From Spirometra erinaceieuropaei (lineage: Eukaryota; Platyhelminthes; Cestoda; Diphyllobothriidea; Diphyllobothriidae), in NCBI GenBank assembly GCA_902702965.1, contig CACRXP010000387.1:340926-404925 (forward strand): a stretch of DNA of 64,000 bases. Direction: 5' to 3'. Shown piece by piece: positions 12,523-26,800 of the stretch. The position numbers were made by a program, and so were the translations under genes. Numbering within the stretch: position 1 is the stretch's first letter; every line of letters begins with the position of its first letter. The notes beneath the pieces are model-generated. The model was given only the letters and a program-made list of their open reading frames with translations, made no database searches and was not told where the DNA came from.

Positions 12523-14929
12523 GCGAAATACGACCGTTATGTTGCACCACAGATCTGCAGGCTGGGAACCAGCAGGTAGATGAACCGAAAGGAGTAATAC
12601 AAGTTTGGGATTTGCTGATAGGATCGCGAAAGAATGGGCATTTTCCGTTTACTTATCGTGGATTCGCAAAATGAAGCCCTAGTAGTTGATCGTATTGATA
12701 AAAGCAGAGGAACAGAGAAGAATGGCCCATGCAGATGTGAACATTTGCAGTTCAGTTACTGCTTACTTCCACTTTGGAGCAGCCAGGCCCCAAGCCTTAC
12801 TAGGAAGGACCTTAGGTCAGAATCAAAGACAGAAAGTTTGGAGCCAACTGGTGTGTAATCGAGCCAAAGGTCCACGCTTTTTTACTGTGAACAAGAGTAT
12901 TGTGAATTCGACTTCACCTCCTTTCCACCATAGAGACGCAGGACTGAACACTTATACATCAAGATATGGAGAAGAATAGTCAGATCTAAAGAATTTTATT
13001 GCCCAATACAAGATGGGCAGAAATAGTCGTCTCCTGTTTATTTTCTCATTTCGTTTGAGCATTCCCACCACCCAAAGCTATATGATTTCAAAATGGAGTC
13101 CCAGCTTCCGGAGTTTCCAGTCAGTTAATCTTGTACTTTGAATGAACTGTGGGCTGCGTTTAGGGGCACTGAAAGTGACGAGAAAATGACCTCTTCCATG
13201 GTGAACTTAATATTGGATAAGACGCAGAAATTCCCTTTTGCATCTCAGTTTCATGCTAGAGGCCGTATTTACGGTCGCATAAGCACAAGCAAGTAACAAT
13301 GAAGACAATAACTAAAAGATACAAGGAGGACTTAGACGACTATGTCTTCTTTTAATCCACCTGCTGACACAGCCTGTGTTCCCAGATAATATCATTGAGT
13401 TAAACTGGGAACAGCACCCTCAAGGCATACTGCTTTATAACTACTACTAGTTTCAAAGAATTGAGACTTACTTACCCTATATTACTTTATGGCAGAATAC
13501 TGACGTTTCATAAAGAAGGTCCAGGCTCAATCCCCCGTCATCGGACAAATTGAGGCAAACAGTCATTAATTATAGAATTTGCATAAAAATATTTAGTGCA
13601 TGGCAGAACTTTAAGTTTTATTCGTGATCACCCACCAGCATGGAAGTGATGAGAGTCGGACTGGGAAAGCCTTAATAATAATCTTCATGTCATTAAGCAA
13701 CTGGCCACCAGCATATCGCCTCAGTCGGTAATACTTAACTTCGTCTTGATTATGGAGGCAAGAGCAAGGGAGACCAAAATTCGTAATATAACTGTACATT
13801 ATGCATACATATATATCTTCGGACAGTCAGGCAAAGCTGGTTGGCCGTGCCACAGACCGTATTAATGAAGACGTGTTTGTTGAAAGTGGATCAATAGTTA
13901 CGAACAATATGGTTCTACCAGTATGCCAAATGGTCTACTCCGTATTTTGCCCTTTGCGGTATTCAGTGGCTCTTGTGATCTGTATTAATCGATCTCGCTT
14001 GATTAAGAACGAAGTACAACCCTTCGGCCTGGACTCGAAGTTCCGGGTTAGAGCCACCACAGTCTATCACAAACGGACAGAAGAGCAACGATGGAGATGC
14101 TCTGAATTACTTGTGAGCCCCGGTCAGGCATACGTTAACTATGACTCCAAAATGCGAGCCCTACCGTACGACATCATTTTCCTGTATCCCTTTGGTAAAG
14201 GACTCTGCATGGGTCAGTCTTGCTCGAAGCAATCTCGACTGATCGTTGGACGGAGTATGGACAGTTGAATTTGTTATGGCTGGCTTGTCCACAGTCCTGA
14301 CAGGTTTTCTTGGGGTCAATACATGAAAAACTGCATGGTCTACCAAAGAAAGGGGGTGATTCATATTATTTTCTCTGCTTTGTTTTAAATCGTCATTGGG
14401 TACGAGCCCAACCTTTGTTCTGAAGGAGCGGAGATTTACACGCCGGTCGACTGGTTTTGGGAATTTGATAGAATTTCGTCCGTCGTAACTGGCGGTTCAT
14501 GTATTTATGACATAGGAGCGCATTTACCTCGGGTGGTAGTAGTCTTGCCTTGTTTTGGATTCGAAGGTGGCGAATGAGATAAGCCCTCACCCTACTGGGG
14601 ACATAATAAAATACTGCGTTTCATTGAGGGAGGAGATGATGCATGTGGTACTCCTGCTGGTGTTTCATGAACGTGGAGGCAGACACCTAGGTAAAGCTGG
14701 TCCCGAATATGAGATGACCATGGGGACAGGTTAGATCATCCTTAGTACCGTAGGTCGAACATCTCCGTCATATCTGTATCTAACTTGCGGTGGGTACGAA
14801 GCCAACTAACAATGCTGATTCCGAAAGGAGTTCCCCGTCAGGTAGATCAAAATTGAGAGGGGTAGGCCGATTTTCCTGGCTTCTTTGGCGTCAACTGCAC
14901 AATACTGTTGTCTTCTTGCTGTCATTTCT

Positions 14930-14954
14930 GTTTTTGTTGTTTTTGTTGTTGTTG
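14930..14954. repeat. (GTT)n-rich simple repeat
   Basis: Imperfect TTTTTGTTG units ending in a short perfect GTT run. Confidence 0.7.
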
Positions 14955-15479
14955 AAGTGGATACACAGTGTCCGAGATGGCCGTTCTGCGCCTTATTTGC
15001 AAGTTTACAATAGCAATATTATAAGGATCGTTCTGTAACAATCACGCCTCGCTACCTTGTTGATCTTGTTTGGCTCCCGATATGGGACTGGCTCCAGAAG
15101 TTTTTTCTCCAGCCTTTCTGACAGATCTTGTGCAGCCAATTTCTAAGACTGCTGGCTGATCTCTGCACATATCCTTCTGCAATAATTGTCAGTGGTCCCC
15201 TGTAAGAATGCTGTCATAGAATATATGTTTCGGCAACAAGCTCCCCAGTCCTACCAACAACATGCATGTTGCACAAAAATTGGGTTTGGTGCATCACTAT
15301 GAATATTCCGGGTGTGCCATTGAAGCCCTCTTTTGGGCGCTTGAAGTCCGTTCTTATAACTTTACCTCGAGAAGTCTCCGAGGTAAACTGTTGTGGAAGT
15401 GGTTGACTTGTCTTGCTAGACTCCTGTGAAAGGTCGAGTTGTCTAGAATCCCGAGGAACGTGGTCAGCATTACTTTACT

Positions 15480-16165
15480 GTTCATATTCCGTTAGTTGAA
15501 GAGCAGGCTACGCGGGGGTTTTGTGTGGAAAGCTGTATTCTGAGCGAAGCTTCACCAGCCTTCAAGATCCGGAAGGTGACGCCGTCGTTGATGACCGCGT
15601 ATGTGGAAATCGTGCTCGACAGCTGTGAGACGATGGTCTTTGACAGAGCTATCACCATATATTTATATTTGGACACCAGATGTATCGCAATGGCCGTTTT
15701 ATAAGGGCTCATTTCCATTCTACAGTTTGCGAATCCGGCACCACAGAACTTCATTCTGCGCTGCCTAGCTACTTCTGCCGTCACGTCCGGTACGCAATTG
15801 TCGGAGAACAGGAGATCGTGTATATTGTCGTCATAAGCTTTTGTGTATGCATACTTCGGATTCTGAAGGGCATCCCTTCAGTTCAATAATCGTTATCGAT
15901 GCCTGTGCTGTGTTCCAGTGTCTTTCCACTAGCATAAGAAATTGGAGAGAATATGCCACCACACCTCTTTTCATTTATGCTCGGAACAGCTGCGATAGTG
16001 AGGATCCGCATGCGGTCGTGAAGTGATCATACCATGAATGTGAACATCCGTCGACATCGAAACTTTTTGCTGACCTTACAGAAGCCGTTTATGCTTGTTG
16101 ATTCGAAAGCTTTTTGACGTCAACAGAGAAAACACAAAGACTTTTCCTAGGGTTACGACGGTTTT
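15480..16165 (-). pseudogene. RTE-like LINE reverse transcriptase relic
   Basis: Read on the minus strand with frame changes, three stretches follow the order of an RTE-like RT palm and thumb. First comes a motif A-like region near 16.1 kb (KAFESTSINGF, then a segment ending SLHDRM). Next is the motif C region near 15.82 kb, where the expected FADD core reads LLFSDNC. The thumb follows at 15784-15482 (FRILKAGEASLRIQL). Stops and frameshifts separate the pieces, and the catalytic Asp-Asp is damaged, so it cannot be active. No target-site duplication was found. Identification is from motif order and remembered family sequence. Confidence 0.55.
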
Positions 16166-16169
16166 CAGG

Positions 16170-17220
16170 CCTCAAAAACCAGACTGCTTAGTCTACATCC
16201 TTTATTAGAACTTCATATTGCCTTTCACGAGGAGACCTCGTAAAGTGTACGCCTAGGCTGCTGTGAAGACTGCGAATGAAGATTTTACCGACAGTAGTCA
16301 TTGCAGATATCGATTACCGCGGTCGCCCTCTGCAGCGTTAGTGAAAAGACAAATTTAGTCCTGATTCCATCTTGTTCATGTTTCTTTGCAAACTGAAGAC
16401 TGAAGGGTAACAATTGGGAGGTGGCACCCAAAAAAATTCGCCCAACCAAAGCAGCCTGTCTTACGGGACAGGTGGTAATAGGGGTTTTACGGGTGGGGTC
16501 TTCGATTGCGTGGATAAATATAAATAATACTAAGAAGTTTTTTCAGAAATGGCTTTTCGAACGATAAAGTTGAACCTCGTCACTATATGGCAACAAAAAT
16601 TTGCGCGGTATCGGATTTACTTGAAGAGGCAGATAATATGAAGTCGATCCAGCTCGTATTCCCTGCTTAATTGCTTTTTTAAATAGGGGATTGAAAGATG
16701 AATGCAGTTGGCTAAGGGAAACGTTATACGTTGTGCTGTTCATGACCCTATGCCTTCATATCCTCGCTTTCAAAATTGCACGTTCAATAAACACAGAGGA
16801 CGTGATTGAAAACATCGCCCCACTTGACCCCGACGAGAGTTGCCATTTTTTGAAATTGCTTAGCTGATGACACCGTCTGTCTAGGATTGCATGCTTTTAA
16901 TGTTTTCCGGCCCTCAGTAAAATACCCTTATTTTATTCCTTTCATCAGCCTGTGGACGAACACTCATGCAGTCCTCCGGCATATTCTCATCGGTAACGGA
17001 ATTTTTTGGATGACATCTCCCAATTGTTACCGACTGAAGGTTTATAACACACAACAGTAGATGTGTCGACTCTTAAAATGTTAACCGAAATTTTGAAATG
17101 AGTTTTGGACTCAAAAAGATTACTTTAGCAGAGTTGTAATACTAATCACCGTGCAGCACAGTCCCATGATAATTCAGTTAATTCTTTCCGGTCGCCTTTA
17201 AAATCTATATTCCGCAAAAT
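16170..17220. other. No recognised gene
   Basis: Sequence upstream (minus sense) of the RTE-like relic. It may contain more of the same element, but no motif is clear. A 66-codon frame at 16543-16743 has no known features. Confidence 0.4.
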
Positions 17221-17224
17221 ATTA

Positions 17225-17830
17225 TCCCATCAGTAGCATGAATTTTTTCCCACTGATTTTCGACGCCCACATATGTTCAAATATATCTTATAGGAAACAT
17301 ACAAAAAACATTCATTCTATCACACATTTGGCAGAAAATTACGTGGTTTTCAAATTTTATGCTTGAAGAGAGGGCATAATTCGGTTTTAAAAAAAGTTTC
17401 AACTTACGAGATTTTTTAAGACCGTGAAATGCCTTTTCATAAAACTTCGTGTCTCTACATTTACTAACGTTGCTTGTAAAATTTAAAATATGGCCCGAAT
17501 CCACCGCTAAATTTTTTGAACCCCATATAGTCTCCTTTCAATGCTGCAGAGGAATGTACGATTTTCCGTGCATGGAAAATGCACAGCTAGGCGTTTGGAA
17601 ACCCTGAATTCAAGCGCAACGGCAGGTATGGTTCAAAATTTAAAACCGAATTATACCCTTCCTTCGAGTATTAAATTGGAAGGAGACGTAGTTGTCCATC
17701 ATATTAGCAAAAGAATGAATATTTTTATGCATGTTTTCCACAAAAGATATTTGAATTTACAAAGGCATCGAAAAGTAATGAGAAAAAAACCGTGCTACTT
17801 AAGTAGCCACTTTTTACGAAATGTGGTTTT
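17225..17830. repeat. Large degenerate palindrome (foldback element)
   Basis: The minus strand of about 17225-17400 and the plus strand of about 17635-17830 are homologous. Both contain TTTAAAACCGAATTAT, followed by a similar series including GAATGAAT and GATAT..TTTGAA, and ending GTCGAAAA or ATCGAAAA with a downstream GTGCTACTTA-like or CATGCTACTGA word. Translations of the two arms share the words LKPNY and SSIK. Similarity fades towards a centre near 17.53 kb. By eye the arms are well diverged. No transposase is seen, so this is an old foldback/MITE-like element or an inverted duplication. Confidence 0.6.
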
Positions 17831-17839
17831 CGCAGACGG

Positions 17840-20800
17840 TCCAAAAGAAGTTCATCTAAAAACCAATATCCTCCGGTAACTGAATTATTATAGGATTGCG
17901 CTGCACGTTGATTACTACTAAAACCCTGTTTAAGTAATCCTTTCGAGTCGAAAACACATTTCATAATTTCGGTTAACATTTCATGAGTTAGCACACCTAC
18001 TGTACATGGCTTTAACATTGCTGTTCGACGTCCTAAACTTCCCCTATAAACTTGTTGGCTTGCCTGAGCTGACCTACAAACAGGTTCCAGTTATTTTTGA
18101 CTGTAGCAGTATTGGTCGCCGAACATGAACCACTGACCTCTTCCAAATCTGCGTATCCCTAAAGTTTAAGTAAGAGTTTCGTACATTCCGCAGATTATGT
18201 TGTAAAATACATCAAAATCTGACGAATGCGCTTGTGTTTATGGCGTTCCTGTTTTTCGCTTAGGTCTTGTGGAAGTGGGTATTTTTGAGAAGAGGACGTC
18301 AGATCGTTTCGTCGATCGCATAGAACCAACCTTATTGTCGTCGACTTACGGGTCCTGGAACTTGTCTGATTGTTTTTCACCTCTCTCAGCTTATTCAAGT
18401 ATCTTAGATCGATTGGCCGCCGGGGCGCCCCTAGAACAGCTCAGTTTTCACGCTGATGAAGCGACTGATGCCGCGTCAGCAAACAGGGACGGATATTGGC
18501 TGTATTTGTAATATTCCCGCAGTGGATGGAGCTCCGCTAGCCACGACCAGCTGACCGCGACTGGTCGCGGAGTGATATTTAGAGCGTTCTACTATTACTT
18601 CTTTCCAGCTGATGGCTGTCAAAGCCCATTATTGCTGACCGGTCAGCGGTGCGCAGATGGTCCGGAGCAGACTGCACCTCCTGGGGGAGGATTCGTCATT
18701 TGTTGATGCAAGAGCTGGAAGTTGTCGCGGTTGTCGAGGTGAACAAAGTGATAGGGACGAATAGAATAGGGGAGCGTTGGGCAGAAAAGACCACTGTCTT
18801 TCTGCCCACCCCGCTTCCGTTGCAGTGGAGGGTCAGCACGACCGGCACTGAGACAGAGCGCAGTGCCTGACCTGGCATACAGCCCCTGTTTTCTCGTGCC
18901 AGGTCGCTCACGGTCCCTCGCCAAGACTCGTATCAAGCTTCAAGCAAATTAATTGCTGTTGGAAATACACCAGCTACCCTCATGGAGTTTTGCCAGCGAG
19001 TCAAAGCGACATAACCGTTGAGTTCAGTATAGCTTTGTGTGCTTGGACGCATGGGTGGTAGAGTGGGCAGAACCCCTCTTGACGGTAGACATTCTGGGCG
19101 ACTGTCAGTCCGTCAAAGTGGACGTTATCCTTGACACACCAGGGTGAGCGGCGTGGCAAAAAGCTCGATACTGAAGAAGGCATGCGTCATTTATCGTCCG
19201 ACTTGCGTCATATACGACTCAGACTGGAGCGTTTGTCAGTAAGCTTTTTTATAACCTGTCCAACGACCGAATCACGGGCATCTGCCCATTGTCTCCGAGC
19301 GGGAGTACTAAAAGTCCGATGGGGGTGGCATTTGACGACCTGCCAACTGCAGTAGGGAAATCACCTGTCCTGTTTTTACTTGGAACTCTAAGCTAGAGCT
19401 CGAGCAGACGCCAGTATGATACCAATCAACGACTAACAGTGAGACTGACCAAAGAAACAGGGGAGGTTAGAAATGGCCATGTATTTTTGTTTGCTACTGT
19501 CATTCATTAAATTCCAAAACGGATTACCAAGCTAACGAAAATTAAAACGCGGGAAATTAGTTTTAATTTGTATTCTCTACCACTAAACCCCCTGCCTAAA
19601 TACTGTTTCCCACGGTCGGGACTCCTGCATGCCCCACGACAGTGGCGTCCAAATATACTGCAGAACAATCGCTTAGATGTTTTTCAGTTCTTCAGTAAAG
19701 GAGTTAAAAAGGGCCTCTTGACTTACATCCCGATTCCCCGGTTTGAAGCATCTGCCATTCTAGTGCCTGGGGCGAGAAAATTATCTTATTCTCACTATCA
19801 ATGCGGCCGGTGGTTTGTGGAAATGTACTTGATTTGGGAAGAGTATGACCTGTCATGGAAGTAAGGGTTGCTGAGTAACCATTCGTTCCATTCCTACCCT
19901 AGCAACCGTGCACGAACCTTCCTTCGTGATGTTTTATTATGGGAAAGTGAGTCAACTTAATGTAATTTCATCGCCAACAGGCTGCTACTGGTCAAATTCC
20001 AAACGATCGAAACAAAGACGCGAAAGGACTATCAGTGAAGCTTTCTTCCAAAACTTCATATTAAGAACCAAACACAAATAACTTGAAAACTCGGTACACC
20101 GCACCACGAAAAATTAAAATCACGCATTCGTCATTTGCTTTAACACCAGTAGAAACAGCATACAAAACTACGACGTCATTAAGTTCGTTTTCTTGGGAGT
20201 TGTAATCAGTTGCTGTGTGAAAACCGAAATGTAGAAGTCAATAGCAAATTTTTCGCCCTAATCTGCTGGTAAAATCTAATGCGAAATTTTAAAATATGAA
20301 GCCTAAAAGGACTGCGGACATTCATTAGCAGACTGGCAAACTTAATAAAGGCAGGGACTGTTTTCATGTTGTGAAGGGAATAACCCGTTTGACTGTGGCG
20401 CAGACCAGACAGCTATAACTTTCATCAGCTAAAGCTCCGGATTAACATCACTATACATGGTCATAAGAAATAACGCATCTCTTTTGAGTGTAAAATTTTC
20501 GTGAGTTTATTTGCTTTACGCCCGATAATTTTGCAAGGAAACGGGCTGCTTACCTATCCGGTATCCCAGGTTATTTTGTAACACTGAGACCAGAGTGGAT
20601 GACGCACCTATGCTGATTTACCCATCTACAGTTTCCGGCTTGATAGGTTGCTCGGATACTTGCATTTTTCAGAAAGTAGCAAAGTAATTTTGGTACCAAT
20701 AAATCCTGCCCTTCTTGCCTACTGAAGCTATAAGTTTTACGGACTGCGGTCCTTTACGCAACGCGTGCCAGCATAGTAATTCATCACAAAAATACTTATC

Positions 20801-23800
20801 AGTTGCGAATCACCGCATATTGGAATGCTCTCCAACATTATTGTCCGTACGACCCCCTTGTTTATTTTGTCTGACAAGGAAGTCGATTGCTTTCATAGCG
20901 GGATTCATGATGACGTCTTTTTGACTTGAGAATTTGCGTTCTAATTTATCAGTGACACCATTTCTCTAGAGTGACTACTTTAGACGATACGATCCGAGGT
21001 ATATTTGTGTTTTTCCCATTTTAATTAAATTTTTGCCTTTCTTTCGTCGAAAATCTGCAGAGGTTGTATACTGGCTGTCACCAAAATTTCAGTCTACTAC
21101 AGTCGGTGCGTTCTGGCTTTATTACAACTAAACCACAGAGGTTGATTTCTTATAAAATAAATCCTACCGTTGTCGTTGTTCAAATGATGAGAACTATGCA
21201 AAATCCCGCTAATCTGCTAATAGAGTCTAGCGGGAGAAATTTTGTGAACATTTTCGACGGGGGGAGATTCTCACAAACCCCTTCAAGATAACTTTCCATC
21301 AAAACGACGAGTTCAAATAATATCAAATTAATCGTCGAAATTTCAAATGTAACGGCTGGTAGTCGAGCTGCTTGCTCGGCTGTCACTATCATATTTGCAA
21401 ACGCTCCCTTTTACGAGCTCGAGGATTTGGGCAAACGAATGTGTGGGACCCCTGCTCAATCAGTTTTAGCGGGTAGAAAGTGTAAATACTAGGAATCAAT
21501 CAACAGTGAACAGCAGATTTTTGTGGGGCAAATTTGTAAAGAAATCAGAAGCGAAGTTCTTTTTTCACATCCTTCTGTGTTACTAATACGAGGATGTGCC
21601 GACGGAGTACTAATCCGTTTGGAACCATCGGAGTTTCCTCCATCGGCAGTGGCGTGCCTCCAAAGAGCTGTTTTTTGGCATTCCACTGTAGTCAAAACAA
21701 AACGGGTGGCCTGTGTTTCCGATTTTAGTCGCCGGGGCATGGATTTCTCAGCCAAGGCGTCTGAATGTTCGTACCTGTACGCCGCCTGAATAGCGAGAGG
21801 CAGTGTACTTGCCTCAGAAGAAAGGAATCGTGTCAGTAAACTGCCCGCGACTTCTCCAAGTCTCCTAAGAAGTAGAATTCAATGCTTTTAGTGGGGAGTC
21901 CGGCAACGACAAGATGGCGTGCCTAGTCCTTTGGCTGGACTGGGCTTTCGATTTGATAACAGATCTTTTGGATTGGCTGTTCAATAAAACAAGTGTCCTC
22001 TAACCTTTACGATAAAACAGACATCAAAAGGACACCGGCTAACAGTTGCAACAGAATAGTTTAAAATTAGATCACAGTGCAATTGGATTGCTTATTACGT
22101 TAGTAAAATGAAGTAAAACCGAATCAAGTCAAGAAATTTGATGAAGACAAAGAAATCATACGAGTCATTCGGACCATTTGAGGGCATAAGCTTGATGGCA
22201 ATACTTGAAGACAATCAAGGGTCACGACATGAGCCGTAACGTTTTCGGATTCATTATTCACGAACTTGGTCTAGCTTTGGAGCTTAAACCAGTATTAGAA
22301 AAATCTATATCTTCCCTCCTCCTACTCGACAGGTCTGCTCTCGTCTTACAGTCCCCATCTCCAGCTGACCTCGATCCCCTTTGTTTTTACGACGGTATAG
22401 GACAACCTAAACTAACTAGACCCTAGTCCACCACCTGTGTAAAATAAAGCCTTCGAAGTCATTATGATCGGCCACCATGCGCCCTTCGGCTGTTTTTCCG
22501 CTTTCTTTTTATGGCCGGCATCTGTAGGTCACGCGTGAGGCTGACTTAGCGAGGATTTGACCGGAAGGTAGGGACCACAGGTGCGGACAGGGATAGTAAA
22601 ACTGACTGTTAAGTGGACTATTTTCGGGCTCATCTGTGAGTATACGGTATGGCGGAAACCCTTTTACCTTCTTCTCAAGACCATTAACTAAAAAGGTTTG
22701 TCTATGCTCATAATCTAACTAACCGTTAAAGAAACTGAATTCCGACGAGGGCTCGTGAGTACCTTCTCACATACACTTGACTCGCAAATCGGCCACATTG
22801 GCAAGGTGCTGCAGAATTCACATGTCACAAACCGCAGGCTTGAAAGCGCTTCAAAATAATCAGCGATTAAACGCTCGAAGACTTGTAGTAAGTCTAAGTC
22901 AATGATAAAGAAAAAACTAATCGGGAAAGTCAGTTGTGCCGCCAAACTGGAGTCGAACTACCACCGTTCAGTCCCTAGTCCTGACTGCCAAGTAATGAAT
23001 AAAAATATTCCTTTGCACATTACAGCAAACGATTTGTGCTGCGATCAAGCAACTGCCACTATCAGGTTAATTTGAGTGCTTGTAAAATAAAGTCATTAAT
23101 TTATCGATATCCAGCAACCTTCTGTCTTTTAGAGGACTTTCCGCGGGTTTGCATCTGAAACACAGAGTCAATTCTTCTCTCGCATATGCGTATTTCCCTT
23201 AGAACGCGCACAGAAACCTCGGAAAATAGAGATACCGTAAAGTAAGCCGGTTGCCTAAATTGCTAATCGCCCGATAGATGGACGGTTAGTGGTCCGAGCC
23301 AGGGTCGCCGTGGCATGTTTAAGACGTCTTTGATTTATCGAAAAGTTTATCTGCCATGCATTTCAAAGGCATCTCTACTGGTTCCTTAACATTCTGACAA
23401 CCAAATTTATCTTTTTACGGTAATCTATATGTCGTTAATGTTTCCGTATCGTTCCATATTGTTCTACTGTGGATATTCCAGCCATAAACAGAACCATGCT
23501 TCATTAGAATAGGTCATCCAGGAAGTAGACTGATGGAGATGATAAAACCTGCGCAAATTTAGAACATGGTCTTCCATACAAATTTATTTCCGACAGAAAT
23601 TGGCCTATTTTACACATTACTGTTTAGGTGTTTTGAACACAGGCGAGAGACACCAAAACAGCCATTTATGGTCTACAAATCGTCAGCAACCTGACATCCC
23701 TAATCTGAGGTTGTGATCTGATGACGGCATTTAGAACAGGAGTAGATACTCAAGTCTACATTTGATAATCTGTGTTCTGATAGGTAAACTTTGCCCGGAC

Positions 23801-26800
23801 TAGACCACCTGTTGTTCTTGTGACCATTGGTGTTGCTATGATTTTTATTCAAGATAGTATGTCGAACCTAACCTGCAAAACAAATTACTACATGCTGCAG
23901 AAAAGTCCTTAGTTCATTGATTCCAGCCCAGCGTCAAAATATTTGCCCTCTCCACTAGTGGCCGTCGCAGAACGTTATTCGGACTTGTTGGTGTGGCAAC
24001 CCCCTGGTCTCTGGTTCCTCCTTGAAGGTCATATCATACTGAAAATGCTGAAGTTTCCAGCGCTTGCTCCATGGCCGTCGTTATAAGGTACAGATTTCAT
24101 TCTGTAACTTTCTGGATGTTATAAAAGTTACTGACGGGAGCTGATGGTCTGCGCTCGTCTTCGGTGAAATCTCGCCGTCCACCCGGAGATGGATTAACCC
24201 ATTTAATAAGCACATGTACCCTCCGGGAAGTGTTACTGAAAATGCATGCATCTGCGATATCTACCTCATAAATTGACCCTCGTCTAGTGAAAGATAATTA
24301 CTTCATCTTATCCAAATCCTTTTAGGGCCTCCACCGGCTCGAATTTTTACGAATTAGTGTATCTCGTTGTATAGTGAAAAGAAATCTAGCTGAGTCAGGT
24401 CATAACACGAGCATTTGCATTCATTAAGACACTACCAGGCATCAAGTTGCAGATATTTAAGTTTCAATTTCAGTTTCCGGAATTCTCTTGTTCATTCATA
24501 ATGGCCGATACAGACACAACCTAATGATGAATGGAGAAGCTCCGATAATAAATATTGCGCCGGATGTACGTAATACAATTTTTATCACAGCGTATTCACT
24601 TGGCCTCGAAAATTCTACAGGTGTACTTGCCTCGAACAGTACCTTTGTCAGTATCCATAATGTTCTACTCAGCTTCCTAATCATACAAGCACAACCTGAT
24701 AAGCTTCCTCCGTTTGTCAATCCTACTTCAATAATAAGGACATGTTGACTACCAGTACTCGCAAAATCCTACTTGTTCGGGGGAAAAGCGTTTCAAATGT
24801 CAGTTTTAGCAATAATGACATACTTAATGGACTTTTGGACAAGACAGTAGTATCCAATTTTCTACTTAGGGGGGAAGACACTAAACAACGGCCGGGATGT
24901 TAGTGTATCACACTCTCCAAGAGGATCAGAAGAGTATTTGCACTCTAATGTCCTGCGGACTCAGGTTACTAAGAAACAGAATGAGACTGAACACTTAAGT
25001 CCAGAAGTTAATTAACGTAAAGAAGCCCTTCCGGAAAACAATAAAACGAATATTCCTCCCCTGATGTCTTTTAGAAGCTTGCAAGTCCTGTTTTGTTTAA
25101 TATTTACCCTAAAAGGCCGAAAATGTGGTTGTCACAGTCCATGCTAACACCTATATATTAAAAGTTTACATAGTGAACATCAGTGGCGAGCTCGTAATGC
25201 AGAGACTGAACTAAGGTCGATCCCCGTAGAATATTGTGGGTTGTCCGGCTAGGAAAACCGCCAGACCTTTGCGCCTACAACCAAAAATTATTCCATGATG
25301 CCGAGGAGGGCGAAAGACAGAAAGGGTACGGTAATAATGCAGTCGTCACTAGCGCTGCTTCGAAGCCCAGGCTCTCCAGTCTTGGCGGGCCACGCGCCGG
25401 CTAGCTGTCCATTTACCCATTACGGCCGCTATTCACTTGGCTGACGGCCAATGGGCAGCATTGTTCTGTTCTAATGAGACCTCTTCTGGGACTGCGCTCA
25501 CGCTTGCGGTTCTTGCATGTCGAGCCGGCTAGCTCACAATTTCCATGACAACAGAACGCACAATAGTCTGGAAGGGGCCGAAAACAGTGAAAGAGGGGGT
25601 TAATGCGGAAGTGGAGGGGAGACAGAGAAGGGCTGCACTGGCCGGAAATCAGGAGCTTGCAATCTCGCCTGTAGTAGCCGGAACGCTAATTGACGTGACC
25701 CGGACGCCTGCAAAGACGCGCCAATGGACAGGATGCGTAAATATGTGTACTCTAGAAGGGACAAAAATTGAAGCAGACCGTCCCAAGTGAAGCCCTGTCA
25801 GGGCTGACAGAGACCGCAGTGCAATCACAGAAGCTGTCAACTGTGTGAGAGGGCCCAGTTTGTATTTGCTGCACGCGAAATGATTCCGGATTAAATTGCC
25901 TCTCCAAACCGCAGTCACTTTAGGTTATTTGTGGGAGTATGGACTACGTTTGAGAAAATTCCCATAAGGAAGGAATGAAGAGGCGAACTAACAATTGGCC
26001 CTTACCACAACACACTTTTCGACTACTTTCGGGGCCTGGTTTTCACCAAGTAGTTAACCAGTTCCCTACAAATGGAATCTTAGAAAACTGATGAAGTAAG
26101 GTATGGTCTGGGATTTAAAATTCACTAATTGTGCAGGAATAAGGTTATCGAGCAAATTTCTAGCGAAAACGGTGTTCCAGAAAAATTGTGTCTGCGACGA
26201 CCAGGCCGCAATGGGCGCAACTGATCTAGTGAGCCTTATAATGTTTAAGCTTCGTAATCAGTAGCAGTGTGACCCCTGCGTCCTTCAAAGTTGAGTCGAA
26301 AGACGTAAGCCTTATCCTCCCATGATGAGCATTAACATAACCTAACTTGTGCTAGGTGGCCAAGGAGACGTTGTGAAGGGATAAACTATCGTGCCAAACA
26401 TCTGTTGTATAGCAACTGAGGACCACGGTCACTTTCGACAACGAGAAACTGCCCAAAACATTAAAGCAAAAGGTTCTATACGTTAACTGCATCCAGTTTC
26501 TAGGTTTCTTGGCTCGTACTACCACAAAGGATCTTTAAAAAACAGACAACGATCAAGAACGAATGCTGATTACAAAGGTTGATGCAACCTTATCCTGTTC
26601 GAAAAAAGTGCTATCACTAGTCTCTCCCTGTCCGCTGGACGGACCTGTTAAGAAGCCTCACTGATTCTTGGCAGCTGTACTGAACAGTCGCAGGGGTTCA
26701 GCAGAGTTCTGCCGTCGATGGGTGCCTTTGAGGATTAGATAAGGAAGCAAGGCCGGACATTTGCTAAGCAATTGAGAGATGAAAGTTTCGAGGTGAGGTC

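Larger units (their letters stand above)
8530..15475. other. No recognised gene; two short microsatellites
   Basis: Nothing here could be assigned to a gene family. The longest open frame, 155 codons at 13801-14268 (+), has no recognisable motif and no splice-flanked exon shape. Small simple repeats occur at 12507-12522 (AGT units) and 14930-14954 (GTT units). The part from about 14.9 to 15.45 kb lies just downstream, on the minus strand, of an RTE-like reverse transcriptase relic and may be its decayed 3' portion. Confidence 0.45.

Noticed and set aside
13801..14268. 155-codon plus-strand frame
   Set aside because: No recognisable domain or repeats, and no good splice sites at the ends; could be chance. 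Conservation in related genomes would change this.
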